This document shows positions 23,775 through 33,036 of a DNA stretch of 64,000 bases, piece after piece (position 1 is the stretch's first letter; each line of letters begins with the position of its first letter). The position numbers were made by a program, and so were the translations under genes. The notes below the pieces were generated by a model that saw only the letters and a list, made by a program, of their open reading frames with translations, was not told the DNA's origin and did not search any database. This DNA is from Spirochaetota bacterium (GTDB lineage: Bacteria > Spirochaetota > UBA4802 > UBA5550). Location of the stretch: positions 1-64,000 of the forward strand of contig QKCL01000009.1 of NCBI GenBank assembly GCA_003246895.1. Direction: 5' to 3'.

Positions 23775-24563
23775 TCAGTCTTTCTTATTCTTCTTTACCA
23801 TGAGCCTTTTTTCAACAGCAGCAACGATTGTTTCAAGAGCCTTGATCCTTGCAAAATACTTTGAATTGGACTCAATAACAGTCCAGGGCGCATAGGTTGT
23901 GCCGGTTCTCACAAGCATTTCATCCACAGCCGACCTGTACTGCTCCCACTTTTCCCTGTTGCGCCAGTCCTCTTCAGTAATCTTCCAGCTTTTGTTTTGA
24001 TTCTCCTCCCTTTCCCTGAAACGCCGCAGCTGCTCTTCCCTGTCTATCTCCAGCCAGAACTTGACAAGTATCACTCTGTGTGAAGTCAGATGCCTCTCCA
24101 TCTCGTTTATTTCACGGTATGCCCTCTTCCATTCACCCTCTGAGCAAAAATTCTCCACCCTTTCAACCAGAACTCTTCCATACCATGTTCTGTCAAAAAT
24201 GGTAATATGCCCGTCTTTGGGGAAACTGTTCCAGAACCTCCAGAGATAGTGATGTGACTTTTCAATATCGTTTGGAGCCGACACAGGTATCACCTCGTAT
24301 CCGCGGGGGTCAAGATTTTCCACCACTCTTCTTATATTTCCCCCCTTACCCGCGGCATCCCATCCTTCATAGGCTATTATGAGAGATATTCTTTTTTCAT
24401 ATAGTTCATGTTCCAGTAGAAAGAGTTTCTTCTGAAGTTTTTTCAGCCTGCCTGAATATTCATCTTTCTCAATACTCTTTGTCAGGTCCACTGAATCAAG
24501 CACAGAGATGAAACCCGACCCGGAGCTGTCTTCTTCAGGCAGATGAACAGATTCTCCATTCAC
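23775..24563 (-). CDS. Polyphosphate kinase 2 / polyphosphate:AMP phosphotransferase, C-terminal half (after frameshift)
   Basis: Second PPK2 domain of a tandem-domain enzyme that phosphorylates AMP (or other nucleotides) with polyphosphate. Walker A is in YEGWDAAGKGGNIRRVVENL, and SAPNDIEKSHHYLWRFWNSF plus FDRTWYGRVLVERVENF are the PPK2 blocks. The nominal start is a GTG at 24563, but the frame is open without interruption up to about 24772, where it continues the sense of the N-terminal half (GKSDWEKHRKYDRYIDEYEI). So this open frame is the second part of one 503-residue gene broken by a one-base deletion, not a separate gene. It ends before a strong terminator. Confidence 0.8.
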   Translation of the reverse strand: MNGESVHLPEEDSSGSGFISVLDSVDLTKSIEKDEYSGRLKKLQKKLFLLEHELYEKRISLIIAYEGWDAAGKGGNIRRVVENLDPRGYEVIPVSAPNDIEKSHHYLWRFWNSFPKDGHITIFDRTWYGRVLVERVENFCSEGEWKRAYREINEMERHLTSHRVILVKFWLEIDREEQLRRFREREENQNKSWKITEEDWRNREKWEQYRSAVDEMLVRTGTTYAPWTVIESNSKYFARIKALETIVAAVEKRLMVKKNKKD

Positions 24564-24754
24564 GGCATTGAGGCGTTTTATTTCTCCGGCAAGTCTCTGT
24601 ATAAAAATCTTAAAAATTTTCAGTGTCGCAAATCTCTCGTCAGTGGCTTCTACAACGGTCCATGGGGCAAACTCAGAATCTGTTCTTTCGATTGCTATTT
24701 CATATTCGTCAATGTACCTGTCATATTTCCTGTGTTTTTCCCAGTCGGATTTCC

Positions 24755-25285
24755 CTATACGCCATGCAGTGGATTTCCAGATTCAAGTTTCTTAAAGCGT
24801 TTCTTCTGTGTTTCACTGCCGATATGGAGAAAAAATTTCATCAGCACAGTGCCGTCATCGCAGAGCTGTCTCTCAAATGATTCAATCTCCTCATATGACA
24901 TGAACAGATAACTCTTATCAACCTTCTTCTTGATATAAGATTCAACAAGCCTGCTGTACCAGCTCCTGTCAAAAATAACGATACGTCCCGTAGAGGGTGT
25001 TTTTCTCCAGAATCTCCAGAGAAAGGGCCTCATCTTTTCATCTTCATTGGGTGCCTGGGTAAGCTCAACTTTTACCCCCCTTGAATCCATGGGCAGAAGC
25101 AGGTTATTAATAAGTGTTCCCTTGCCGGCCCCTTCAATTCCCTCAAAAACTACCGCAACAGGAATTTTCAGCCTTCTTGCTTCACGCTGAAGTTCTCCGA
25201 TTTCAATGACCAGTGCGTCATACTGTTTTTTAAATTCGTCCCTGGAAATTTTTTTTGTTAGATCAATTTCGCGAAGCATAGCCAC
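24755..25285 (-). CDS. Polyphosphate:AMP phosphotransferase, N-terminal half (before frameshift)
   Basis: First PPK2 domain of the tandem enzyme, 176 aa as read. Walker A FEGIEGAGKGTLINNLL starts near residue 48, followed by LTQAPNEDEKMRPFLWRFWR and FDRSWYSRLVESYIKKK. The reading frame ends KKLESGNPLHGV and stops. A shift of one base near 24770 restores TAWRIGKSDWEKH, the normal continuation of Pap-type enzymes. The two halves share family, order and strand and meet within 20 bases. This marks a recent frameshift, or a sequencing/assembly error. Upstream, 25286-25497 holds no gene and probably the promoter. Confidence 0.8.
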   Translation of the reverse strand: MAMLREIDLTKKISRDEFKKQYDALVIEIGELQREARRLKIPVAVVFEGIEGAGKGTLINNLLLPMDSRGVKVELTQAPNEDEKMRPFLWRFWRKTPSTGRIVIFDRSWYSRLVESYIKKKVDKSYLFMSYEEIESFERQLCDDGTVLMKFFLHIGSETQKKRFKKLESGNPLHGV

Positions 25286-25497
25286 CCCTTTTATTCAGCT
25301 TTTCTCCAGATGCCTGAACATAACACTGGAATTTGAATTTAAATATCTTATGGAACTGAAGAGACTAAATAGAAATTATAAATCTGCAGTTAAGTTCCAT
25401 TAATATAGTATATAACTTAATGGAACTTTCAACTTTTTGTAGTTTTTTACGGAAGGAAAACCGAAGTAAGCTGAAAGAGAATCCGATTATCTCTGAA

Positions 25498-26814
25498 TCA
25501 GTACATTGACCGGTTCATGCTGATACTGTTAAGAATTCCCATACCCATCATTGCCATAAAGAGATTTGACCCTCCATATGAAACAAAGCAGAGCGGCAGA
25601 CCTGTTACCGGCATTATCCCTATTACCATGCCTATATTGATCAGTATGTGGAAAAATACAATTGAAGTTATGCCCGTGGCAAGAAGCGCCCCGAATTTAT
25701 CCTTTGTACTAAGTGCAATCTGGAGTCCCCTGAATATAATGAAAGCCAGAAGCCCCAGAAGAATGACAGATCCGATTAGCCCGAACTCTTCAGCGACCAC
25801 GGAAAATACAAAGTCGGTTGTTTTCTCAGGGAGGAAACCGAGCTGCGACTGTGTTCCCTGGAGGAACCCCTTACCGGCTATCCCGCCGGATCCTATTGCA
25901 ACTTTTGACTGGATAATGTTATATCCTGAACCATGGGGGTCCAGATCAGGATTAAGGAACACGAGAATTCTCTTTTTCTGATAGACCTTGAAGAGTTTCT
26001 GAATTACAACAGAAAGCATGAGGCCCATGGAAAAGACGCTGGCCGGTATATAAATTCTCCTTAAAAAAGGCTTCTTGAAAAAATAATGCGCAGTAAAGGC
26101 CGCTGCTGCAATTGCCAGTATTATTCCTGATACGGTAAAAAGCACATCTTTATTAACAAAGAGATCCAGAAGAAAATTGCTTCCCGTATACCCGGCCCAC
26201 TCCCTGTAGGTAATTATCATGGGAAATATAAGGGCGATGGATGCGGCTGAAATAATGGCAACCAGGTGGGAGACATCCGCCCCTGCAACAAAGAGCATTG
26301 TAAAAAGCACCGGTATAAATATACATGCAGTACCGAAATCTGGCTGTTTGAGAATTACGAGTACAGGAATGAAGATAATCAGAAAGGGGATAAGAAGTTC
26401 CCGGAACTTGCTGATATCCCGTTCCTTTAGTTCCAGATATTTTGCAAGCAGTATAACCGATGCTAGTTTCATAAACTCCGAAGGCTGAATGGAAAAGATC
26501 CCGAAACTCAGCCATGCACTTGTCCCCCTGATTGGACGGCCGAAAAATGTAGTAACAACCAGGACAAGAAACATGGCACCGTAAATATAGAGAGCGTAAT
26601 CACCAAGCTGTTTATAATTAATTACGGAGAGGAAAAGCAGAAAGACCATACCGATTATGAACCAGAGAATCTGTTTTTTATAGAGGCCGCTGTTAATCTT
26701 GTCAATGGGGTCAAAACCCGCACTGTATATCATGAGAATACCGAATGCCACAACAACAATAACAGCCGCTATTAGTGATAAGTCCATTCTACTGATAGAA
26801 TCTCTTCCCAGCAT
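25498..26814 (-). CDS. rodA: Rod shape-determining SEDS protein RodA
   Basis: SEDS-family peptidoglycan glycosyltransferase of the elongation machinery, 438 aa with about ten membrane segments. It polymerises lipid II with its partner PBP2. Family blocks are RPIRGTSAWLSFGIFSIQPS, EFMKLASVILLAKYL, and the C-terminal GSGGIAGKGFLQGTQSQLGF, LPEKTTDFVFSVVAEEFGL. The membrane segments and loop around 120-270 are longer than in E. coli RodA (370 aa). It is the last gene of the operon mreB-mreC-mreD-mrdA-rodA, starting 3 bases after the mrdA stop. Confidence 0.93.
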   Translation of the reverse strand: MLGRDSISRMDLSLIAAVIVVVAFGILMIYSAGFDPIDKINSGLYKKQILWFIIGMVFLLFLSVINYKQLGDYALYIYGAMFLVLVVTTFFGRPIRGTSAWLSFGIFSIQPSEFMKLASVILLAKYLELKERDISKFRELLIPFLIIFIPVLVILKQPDFGTACIFIPVLFTMLFVAGADVSHLVAIISAASIALIFPMIITYREWAGYTGSNFLLDLFVNKDVLFTVSGIILAIAAAAFTAHYFFKKPFLRRIYIPASVFSMGLMLSVVIQKLFKVYQKKRILVFLNPDLDPHGSGYNIIQSKVAIGSGGIAGKGFLQGTQSQLGFLPEKTTDFVFSVVAEEFGLIGSVILLGLLAFIIFRGLQIALSTKDKFGALLATGITSIVFFHILINIGMVIGIMPVTGLPLCFVSYGGSNLFMAMMGMGILNSISMNRSMY

Positions 26815-26817
26815 AAA

Positions 26818-28653
26818 CTAGTCCTTCTTGAAATAATTCTTCTCTATGAGTTTAGCGAAAATCTTCTCCGCAACCGGTACAGCGGCAACGGCACCCCACT
26901 CTCCATACTCTATGAAGACAGCAACCACAACCGCCTGATCTGCCGATCCCTCGAATGGAGCATACCCAAGAAACCATGCGTGCTGCGATTTATTCTCCTG
27001 TCTCTTAGACCTTGTCTGGGCTGTACCCGTTTTACCGCAGATTGGAACCTTCAGATAGCTTAATCTTCCCGATGATCCCATGGTAACACTTTTACGCATA
27101 CCCTTCTTGATTGTATCAAGAGTTATCGGTGACAGAGGTATTTCCCTGAGCTTCTGCTTTTCCGGAGTATAAACAAGTTTTTTATTGTCAGGAGAATAGA
27201 CCTCCTTGAGCAGATGGGGCTTATAGACAATACCGTTATTTACAATTCCACAGAGCATGTTTGCCATACCGATGGGAGTCACAGCAAGAAATCCCTGTCC
27301 GATTGACATATTGATTGTATCACCGTCAAACCAGGGCTGACCGAAGGTCTTTAACTTCCATTTTTTGGAAGGAACAAATCCCTGTATTTCCCCGGGAATA
27401 TCCACATTTGTTTTTTCCTCGAGGCCGAGATAACTGGCGTATTTCATTATTGAAGTGGGCCCGACCTTGTAGCCTAGCTGATAAAAATATGAACTGCATG
27501 ATTTTCCGATTGCCTCATAGAGATCGAGGCTTCCATGAACCCTGAAACAGAAAAAATCATGATCCTTGAATCCCTTAAGGGTGTATTTACCTGTACATGT
27601 ATAACGCTTTGAAGGATGGGTCTTTTCAGTTTCAAGGGCCGCAATTGAAGTAACCAGTTTAAAGGTTGATGCAGGAGGATACTTGGACTGAATAGACCTG
27701 TTCAGAAAAGGTTTAAGCTTGTCATTGTAGAGCTGTTCAAGCAGTTCGTCATTATCCCTTGATATTATTAAATTAGGGTCATATGAGGGTTTACTGACCA
27801 TTGTCAGAATCTCACCGGTTGAGGGTTTTATTACAACAACAGTCCCGCGGTTGTTCCCCAGAGCATCGAATGCAGCCTTCTGCACATCAAAATCAAGTGT
27901 AAGCCTGAGATTATTTCCGGAAAGGGGATCCTTCCCAACCTCCTCACCTTCAGTCCTGTTTTTAACGTCCACTATCCTTCGGATCTGTCCGTCTTCTCCC
28001 CTGAGGAGCTTGTCATACTGTTTCTCAATCCCTGACTTTCCAAGGCTCTGATAGTATTTATAACCGCTGTCTTTTAACTTCTTGTATTCGCTTTTGTTTA
28101 TACTTCCGATATATCCGATTGCATGTGCGAAGATGTCACCGTAGTTATATACGCGCACCGGTGCATCTTCCCAGTTGATGTTGGGGAAAAGGTACCGGTG
28201 TGAGGCCACCTTTGTAACAGTTTCGAAACTGACATCATCCTTTATTATTACCCTTTCCCAGGGATTCCCCTTTTTAATCTCCGACATGACTTCTTCAATA
28301 TCGAATTTTACAAAGCCTGAGAGTTTTACAAGTACATCCCTGATTTCTTTTTTATTTTCAAATGATTCAGGAACCAGTGTTAAATTAAATGAGGGCCTGT
28401 TCGACACCAGAACCTTTCCTGAATTATCAATATTATAATAACGGTCATATATTTCACCCCTGGGGGCCGGGATGGGGATGTAGTTCTCCATGTTCATCTT
28501 TGCTTTAAAGGTATACTCTTCCCTGTGGACTACCTGAAGATTAACGAGCTGAATAAACAGAATCAAAAAGACAAGTGCAACTGATCCGCCGAAAACAAAC
28601 ATCCTCTTCCTGAAGGCTTCAAGCATCCTTGTCCTGATGGACGATTGTGACAT
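26818..28653 (-). CDS. mrdA: Penicillin-binding protein 2
   Basis: Class B transpeptidase for side-wall growth, 611 aa. The N-terminal membrane anchor is at about residues 18-38 (FGGSVALVFLILFIQLVNLQ). A dimerisation domain follows, and then the transpeptidase: active-site Ser in YPPASTFKLVTSI (SxxK), the second motif as SCSSYFYQ, and KTGTAQTRS (KTG). RodA, MreC and MreD lie beside it, the usual elongasome set. The second motif reads SCS where SxN or SxD is common, a minor oddity. The ATG overlaps the mreD stop by one base. Confidence 0.93.
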   Translation of the reverse strand: MSQSSIRTRMLEAFRKRMFVFGGSVALVFLILFIQLVNLQVVHREEYTFKAKMNMENYIPIPAPRGEIYDRYYNIDNSGKVLVSNRPSFNLTLVPESFENKKEIRDVLVKLSGFVKFDIEEVMSEIKKGNPWERVIIKDDVSFETVTKVASHRYLFPNINWEDAPVRVYNYGDIFAHAIGYIGSINKSEYKKLKDSGYKYYQSLGKSGIEKQYDKLLRGEDGQIRRIVDVKNRTEGEEVGKDPLSGNNLRLTLDFDVQKAAFDALGNNRGTVVVIKPSTGEILTMVSKPSYDPNLIISRDNDELLEQLYNDKLKPFLNRSIQSKYPPASTFKLVTSIAALETEKTHPSKRYTCTGKYTLKGFKDHDFFCFRVHGSLDLYEAIGKSCSSYFYQLGYKVGPTSIMKYASYLGLEEKTNVDIPGEIQGFVPSKKWKLKTFGQPWFDGDTINMSIGQGFLAVTPIGMANMLCGIVNNGIVYKPHLLKEVYSPDNKKLVYTPEKQKLREIPLSPITLDTIKKGMRKSVTMGSSGRLSYLKVPICGKTGTAQTRSKRQENKSQHAWFLGYAPFEGSADQAVVVAVFIEYGEWGAVAAVPVAEKIFAKLIEKNYFKKD

Positions 28654-29156
28654 TAAATATAACCTTCCTGTTCAAGATCCTTCTGGAATATCTTATCGTA
28701 GAGAAAAAACAGAAGCGGTGCAAGTATGGCGTTGTAAAATGCCTCAGGCAGAATAACAGAAGTAATAGCTGAAATCATGGCTTCATGGAAAACATAGGCC
28801 ATGAGCAGAGTTATTATCCCCTTAAGCAGTGATGCGAAAAAAATAATAAGAAATACTGTTAAAATATTGCTCTTGACCATTGAACGTCCGAAGAAACCGG
28901 CCATAAAACCTACAGCCAGTTTAGGGAAAGCAAGCAGTCCAAGAGGAGATGTTGATATTGAATCATGAAGGAGACCTCCGATAAATCCCGTAACCTCTCC
29001 GTTAAATGAACCGAAACTGTACCCCATATAAACAACTATTATAAAAACAAGATCAGGTTTAACTCCTGCAAACCTGATTGAATCAAAGGATGTATGGCCC
29101 TGTATAACCAGGGATATTATAACAATGACTGCGGTCATCACATATGAATAGATCAT
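28653..29156 (-). CDS. mreD: Rod shape-determining protein MreD
   Basis: A 167-aa integral membrane protein with about five segments, part of the MreBCD-RodA-PBP2 elongation complex. Visible MreD features are [40 protein letters not shown], then [20 protein letters not shown]. Sequence similarity is weak as usual for MreD, but the place between mreC and mrdA fixes the identity. It overlaps mreC by four bases and mrdA by one base, so translation is coupled. Confidence 0.9.
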   Translation of the reverse strand: MIYSYVMTAVIVIISLVIQGHTSFDSIRFAGVKPDLVFIIVVYMGYSFGSFNGEVTGFIGGLLHDSISTSPLGLLAFPKLAVGFMAGFFGRSMVKSNILTVFLIIFFASLLKGIITLLMAYVFHEAMISAITSVILPEAFYNAILAPLLFFLYDKIFQKDLEQEGYI

Positions 29157-30016
29157 TCCTTAGCCTCTGTCATTTCAAGGAAATCCTTTTCAGGCGCCTT
29201 TTTAATAATGAATATCTCTTCAAGAAGATTATAGTCTATTGCAGGCCTGATGATTGCTCTCTGGTACGGGCTGGACTGGAGAATTTCACTTCTCTCAACA
29301 GTACCTACAAGCAGGCCCGGAGGGAACACTCCTCCCTGACCTGAAGTTATAATCTCATCACCTTTCTTGACTATTGCAAGACGTGTTATATAATTTGCCA
29401 TACAGAGACTTGAACTGTATCCATAACCTGAAAGCAATCCAGGATATCTGTTGTCGCGAAATTTAATACCCACACTTATACCAGGGGAAATTATCGGCTG
29501 TACTCTTGATATGGATCCCCTTACCTCAATTACCTTCCCCACAACAGCCTTAACCTCTCCGTGATAGGCAACTACAGGCATGTTTATTCTGACTCCGTCA
29601 TCGGAACCACGGTTAACAATAATTGTTCTGAACCAGTTATCAGGGTCCTTGGAAATAACTGAGCCGGCAATTGAATCATACTTGACGCGTTCTTTCAGCC
29701 CCAGCAGTTTTCTCAGACGCTCATTCTCGCGCCTTATTTCCGTAAAATTCTCTTCAAGCGATTCATACTTCTGAAGTTTAAGCCTTGAACGGTTTAACTC
29801 CTCACGCACATCTGATAGTTCGGAAAATCCTGCCCAGAGTTTGCTTACTCCTCCCTGAACAGCATTATATCCCTTCTGAAAAGGCATCATGAAGGCACTT
29901 ACAATTCCCTCAACAGAGAAGGTAAATGTGCTGCTCTGAATGGAAAGAGAAACCAGACAGAAAAGAGTACAGAATGTGAAGGTCAGGATTGATTTATGTC
30001 TGTCAAAAAATTCCAC
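29153..30016 (-). CDS. mreC: Rod shape-determining protein MreC
   Basis: A 287-aa bitopic protein whose periplasmic part binds PBP2 and activates the RodA-PBP2 synthase. It has an N-terminal membrane segment (residues 10-28), a coiled coil at about 60-105 ([35 protein letters not shown]), and the two six-stranded barrel subdomains with [20 protein letters not shown] and [15 protein letters not shown]. Length is typical. It begins 8 bases after the mreB stop and overlaps mreD. Confidence 0.92.
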   Translation of the reverse strand: MEFFDRHKSILTFTFCTLFCLVSLSIQSSTFTFSVEGIVSAFMMPFQKGYNAVQGGVSKLWAGFSELSDVREELNRSRLKLQKYESLEENFTEIRRENERLRKLLGLKERVKYDSIAGSVISKDPDNWFRTIIVNRGSDDGVRINMPVVAYHGEVKAVVGKVIEVRGSISRVQPIISPGISVGIKFRDNRYPGLLSGYGYSSSLCMANYITRLAIVKKGDEIITSGQGGVFPPGLLVGTVERSEILQSSPYQRAIIRPAIDYNLLEEIFIIKKAPEKDFLEMTEAKE

Positions 30017-30023
30017 TTCAGTA

Positions 30024-31046
30024 CTACTTCATGTTGGATCTGTAAAGATTTTTCAGCTCCTCAAGGAACTTGCCTGCCCCCAGTACTACACATGTAAGAG
30101 GATTCTCGGCCTGAATAACCGGAACTCCTGTTTCCTTACTTATATATTTATCGAGCCCCTTGAGCAGAGACCCGCCGCCTGTCATTACTATTCCTCTTTC
30201 AACAATGTCTGCCGCAAGTTCAGGAGGAGTTTTTTCAAGTGCATGTTTAACCCCCTCAAGAATCTGTTCAACAGGCTCCTTCAGCGACTTGCGTATTTCC
30301 ACAGAATCTATCTCAAGGGTTCTTGGAAGTCCTGAAATGGCATCACGGCCTTTGAGTTCCATGGTTTCAACTTTTTTCTCCGGGAACACATTTCCAAGCC
30401 TGAACTTAACTTCCTCAGCCATCCTTTCTCCGATGACAAGGTTGTACTGGGTTTTCATGTACTTGATAATCGCATCATCAAATTCATCACCGGCGATACG
30501 AAGAGAGTCGGCTATAACCATACCACCTAGAGAAATAACAGCAATCTCTGTAGTACCTCCTCCGATGTCCACTATCATGTGGCCCGCAGGTTCATGAATA
30601 GGAATGTTGGCACCAATTGCCGCAGCCAGCGCTTCTTCAATGAGGAAAATTTCCCGTGCACCCGCCTGTTCTGCAGATTCACGGACAGCCCTTTTTTCAA
30701 CTTCAGTGATGCCTGAAGGAACCCCTATTACAATCCGCGGACGCACAAGGGTCTTGCGTTTATGTACCTTGGTAATAAAATATCTGATCATTTTTTCGGT
30801 AGTTTCAAAATCTGCAATTACACCGTCTTTCATTGGTCGGATTGCAACTATATCACCGGGAGTTCTTCCTAACATTCTCTTTGCTTCGTGACCCACGGCA
30901 AGTACCTTTCCGGTTCCGGTCTGAACAGCAACAACCGAAGGCTCACTTAAAACAATCCCCTGTCCCTTTACGTGAACAAGTGTATTGGCCGTTCCAAGGT
31001 CTATACCCATGTCATTAGAGAACATTCCATAAAACGAATTAAACAT
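30024..31046 (-). CDS. mreB: Rod shape-determining actin homologue MreB
   Basis: Bacterial actin that guides side-wall synthesis, 340 aa. The nucleotide-binding loops are [20 protein letters not shown] (phosphate 1) and [17 protein letters not shown] (phosphate 2). [20 protein letters not shown] and [18 protein letters not shown] are conserved, and the N-terminal amphipathic segment ([11 protein letters not shown]) would bind membrane. It heads the operon mreB-mreC-mreD-mrdA-rodA, with GGGAGA as ribosome-binding site and a likely sigma-70 promoter upstream. Confidence 0.96.
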   Translation of the reverse strand: MFNSFYGMFSNDMGIDLGTANTLVHVKGQGIVLSEPSVVAVQTGTGKVLAVGHEAKRMLGRTPGDIVAIRPMKDGVIADFETTEKMIRYFITKVHKRKTLVRPRIVIGVPSGITEVEKRAVRESAEQAGAREIFLIEEALAAAIGANIPIHEPAGHMIVDIGGGTTEIAVISLGGMVIADSLRIAGDEFDDAIIKYMKTQYNLVIGERMAEEVKFRLGNVFPEKKVETMELKGRDAISGLPRTLEIDSVEIRKSLKEPVEQILEGVKHALEKTPPELAADIVERGIVMTGGGSLLKGLDKYISKETGVPVIQAENPLTCVVLGAGKFLEELKNLYRSNMK

Positions 31047-31093
31047 AATAAATTGTCTCCCTGTATAAAATCTGTATAAAATATGACATAATA

Positions 31094-31122
31094 TTTATTT
31101 GAAAAGATATTTTTTTTGTCAA
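31094..31122 (-). promoter_or_regulatory. Promoter of the mreB operon
   Basis: On the minus strand TTGACA (31122-31117) is followed after 17 bases by AATAAA (31099-31094), about 48 bases before the mreB ATG. The -35 box is perfect, the -10 box weak. Confidence 0.5.
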
Positions 31123-31160
31123 GACATAAAAAGAACGAAAAAAATATCAGTCTTTACCGT

Positions 31161-32153
31161 TTACTGCCCCATTAGTTTTGCAATTTCATCATTGTCTGGA
31201 GCTATTTTATATGCTTCTGCCCAGACCTCTCCGGCCTTATCCTTGTACCCCTGTTCCTGATAGCTTTTGCCGAGAAGTATACAGATATCAACATTCTTTG
31301 GTTCAATTTCACGCACCTTTTCAAACTGTTCCGCTGCTTCCCTGAAAAGATGCTGATTCATATATATTCTTCCCAGAGTTTCAAAAACCAGAACCTTTTC
31401 ACTGTTATCAGTTACCTTTCCAAGAATTTCCCTGAGAACAACAATGGCTTCAGTATACTTTTTGGCGTCTCCAAGAGCCTTTGCATAGAAAATTTTACCT
31501 CTTGAATCCTTCTCAACATCCCCTTTTGATTTAAGAAGTTCAAGCCCCTGCTCATACTCTCCGTATGAAATAAAAACAGTGGAAATGAACCTGATGTCAT
31601 CGGCTGTGAGCAGACTGTTTTCAGTATTTATCTTCTTCAAAAGTTCATATATGTAGTCTATCCTGTCAAATGAAGTATAATAGGAACACTTCGCCAGAAT
31701 AACCCTGAAGTCATCTCCCGGGTCAGATTTTGGACTGAGAGAAATTGCTTTTTTTATATCCTTCTGTATCCTGTAAAGCAGGTCAGTGTACCTGCGAAGC
31801 GATGATGTTCCATGGAAATATACTTCTGAAAAATCCATGCCGGATCGGAGTTTAAAGAGCTCATAATTAAAAACAGAGGACATAAAAAATGCATCACTAT
31901 CAAGGGGATTGGACGCTACATAGGCCTCAACTTCCCCTTTCAGCTGAACAAAGACAGACTCCTTCACCTTGGCGTCTTTTATCTCCACAGCAGATTTTAT
32001 TGATTTGTATAATTTGTTCTGATCCATCTTCCAGAACATGAGAATATCCCGATGAGCGTAAATGGAATAGCCTATTACTACAATAATTCCTGAAATAATA
32101 AGCCTTTTTATAAGGGTGTGATCTTTTTTCCTGGGTTTGTATTTGTAGTACAT
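31161..32153 (-). CDS. TPR membrane protein of unknown function
   Basis: A 330-aa protein with one N-terminal membrane segment (residues 15-33) after a basic start (MYYKYKPRKKDHTLIKR). The remainder is all-helical with tetratricopeptide repeats at roughly 210-320, for example KILGKVTDNSEKVLVFETLG, RIYMNQHLFREAAEQFEKVR, and VDICILLGKSYQEQGYKDKA. It probably presents a protein-binding surface in the periplasm. It is separated from mreB by 114 bases with the mreB promoter in between, and starts 2 bases after the acidic bitopic protein gene, so these two form their own small operon. Confidence 0.75.
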   Translation of the reverse strand: MYYKYKPRKKDHTLIKRLIISGIIVVIGYSIYAHRDILMFWKMDQNKLYKSIKSAVEIKDAKVKESVFVQLKGEVEAYVASNPLDSDAFFMSSVFNYELFKLRSGMDFSEVYFHGTSSLRRYTDLLYRIQKDIKKAISLSPKSDPGDDFRVILAKCSYYTSFDRIDYIYELLKKINTENSLLTADDIRFISTVFISYGEYEQGLELLKSKGDVEKDSRGKIFYAKALGDAKKYTEAIVVLREILGKVTDNSEKVLVFETLGRIYMNQHLFREAAEQFEKVREIEPKNVDICILLGKSYQEQGYKDKAGEVWAEAYKIAPDNDEIAKLMGQ

Positions 32154-32155
32154 CT

Positions 32156-32977
32156 TTAGCCTTTATTAAAATCTGAAAATGAATTCTCCATGAGTTCAGG
32201 GAGATTCTGGCCGGACTTCACCAGAAAAAGTTTAACGGATTTCGAGTTCTTCATGGGCAGGGCAACAAAGTTTTTCCCGCTCCATACATCATATATACGG
32301 TGAAAATCAAACCGGTATAGTCTTCCGCCAATATCCATTGTTACGCCGTCACCGTCAACCTTAACCTTGCCGTCACCCACCCTCTTTATCCTGTTATATG
32401 CAGAAGCAGAGGAGTCTATTACAGCTTCACCGTTGTCATAATTGATAATGTTGGATGCATCATCAAAAAGAACCGCATCATACTCATCCCTTTTGAGAGG
32501 CTGAGAATAATACGCCGGCACTTCATCACCATCATCCAACCCGGGCCGGGAATAGTCAATGGATAAATTTTCTTCCGGCACAGAATCGGATACACCATTC
32601 CAGTCCTGAAGCTCATCTGTCCGATTCACTTCGTTAAAATCAGAATCATCTTCAAAACTCAAAAAGATATCCTCTTCAGAACCGGCAGCAGGCAGAGTAT
32701 CTTCGGAATCATACGCAAAAGTGCCGTAATACTGATCTGACTCGACTCTTTCACTCCCATATGAAGGGAACATTACATCATCCCCCTGAGAAGAACTATT
32801 CTCCCCATGGACAGAATTTTCGGACTGTTTATTTTCGGATTGATTGCAATAAACCGAAGAGGTTTCCTCTTCTGATTCCAGCGGGTACTGCACTGTACTC
32901 TTCTGAATGTTCGAGAATAATACGATCAGAACAATCAGAACACCAGTTAAGATTAGTAGAACAGCAAGATAAATCAT
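32156..32977 (-). CDS. Bitopic membrane protein with acidic linker, unknown function
   Basis: A 273-aa protein. Residues 1-25 are a single membrane helix (MIYLAVLLILTGVLIVLIVL). Residues 35-190 are strongly acidic, Ser/Asp/Glu/Tyr-rich and probably disordered. The last 75 residues form a compact domain (YNRIKRVGDGKVKVDGDGVT, MDIGGRLYRFDFHRIYDVWS, GKNFVALPMKNSKSVKLFLV). I recognise no family. It is paired with the TPR membrane protein downstream (2-base gap), suggesting that they form an envelope complex. Confidence 0.7.
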   Translation of the reverse strand: MIYLAVLLILTGVLIVLIVLFSNIQKSTVQYPLESEEETSSVYCNQSENKQSENSVHGENSSSQGDDVMFPSYGSERVESDQYYGTFAYDSEDTLPAAGSEEDIFLSFEDDSDFNEVNRTDELQDWNGVSDSVPEENLSIDYSRPGLDDGDEVPAYYSQPLKRDEYDAVLFDDASNIINYDNGEAVIDSSASAYNRIKRVGDGKVKVDGDGVTMDIGGRLYRFDFHRIYDVWSGKNFVALPMKNSKSVKLFLVKSGQNLPELMENSFSDFNKG

Positions 32978-33036
32978 TTTATAATCCTGTTTGAACCGTT
33001 TTATTGACCACTACCACCCCCGCACTGTCAAGTTTT

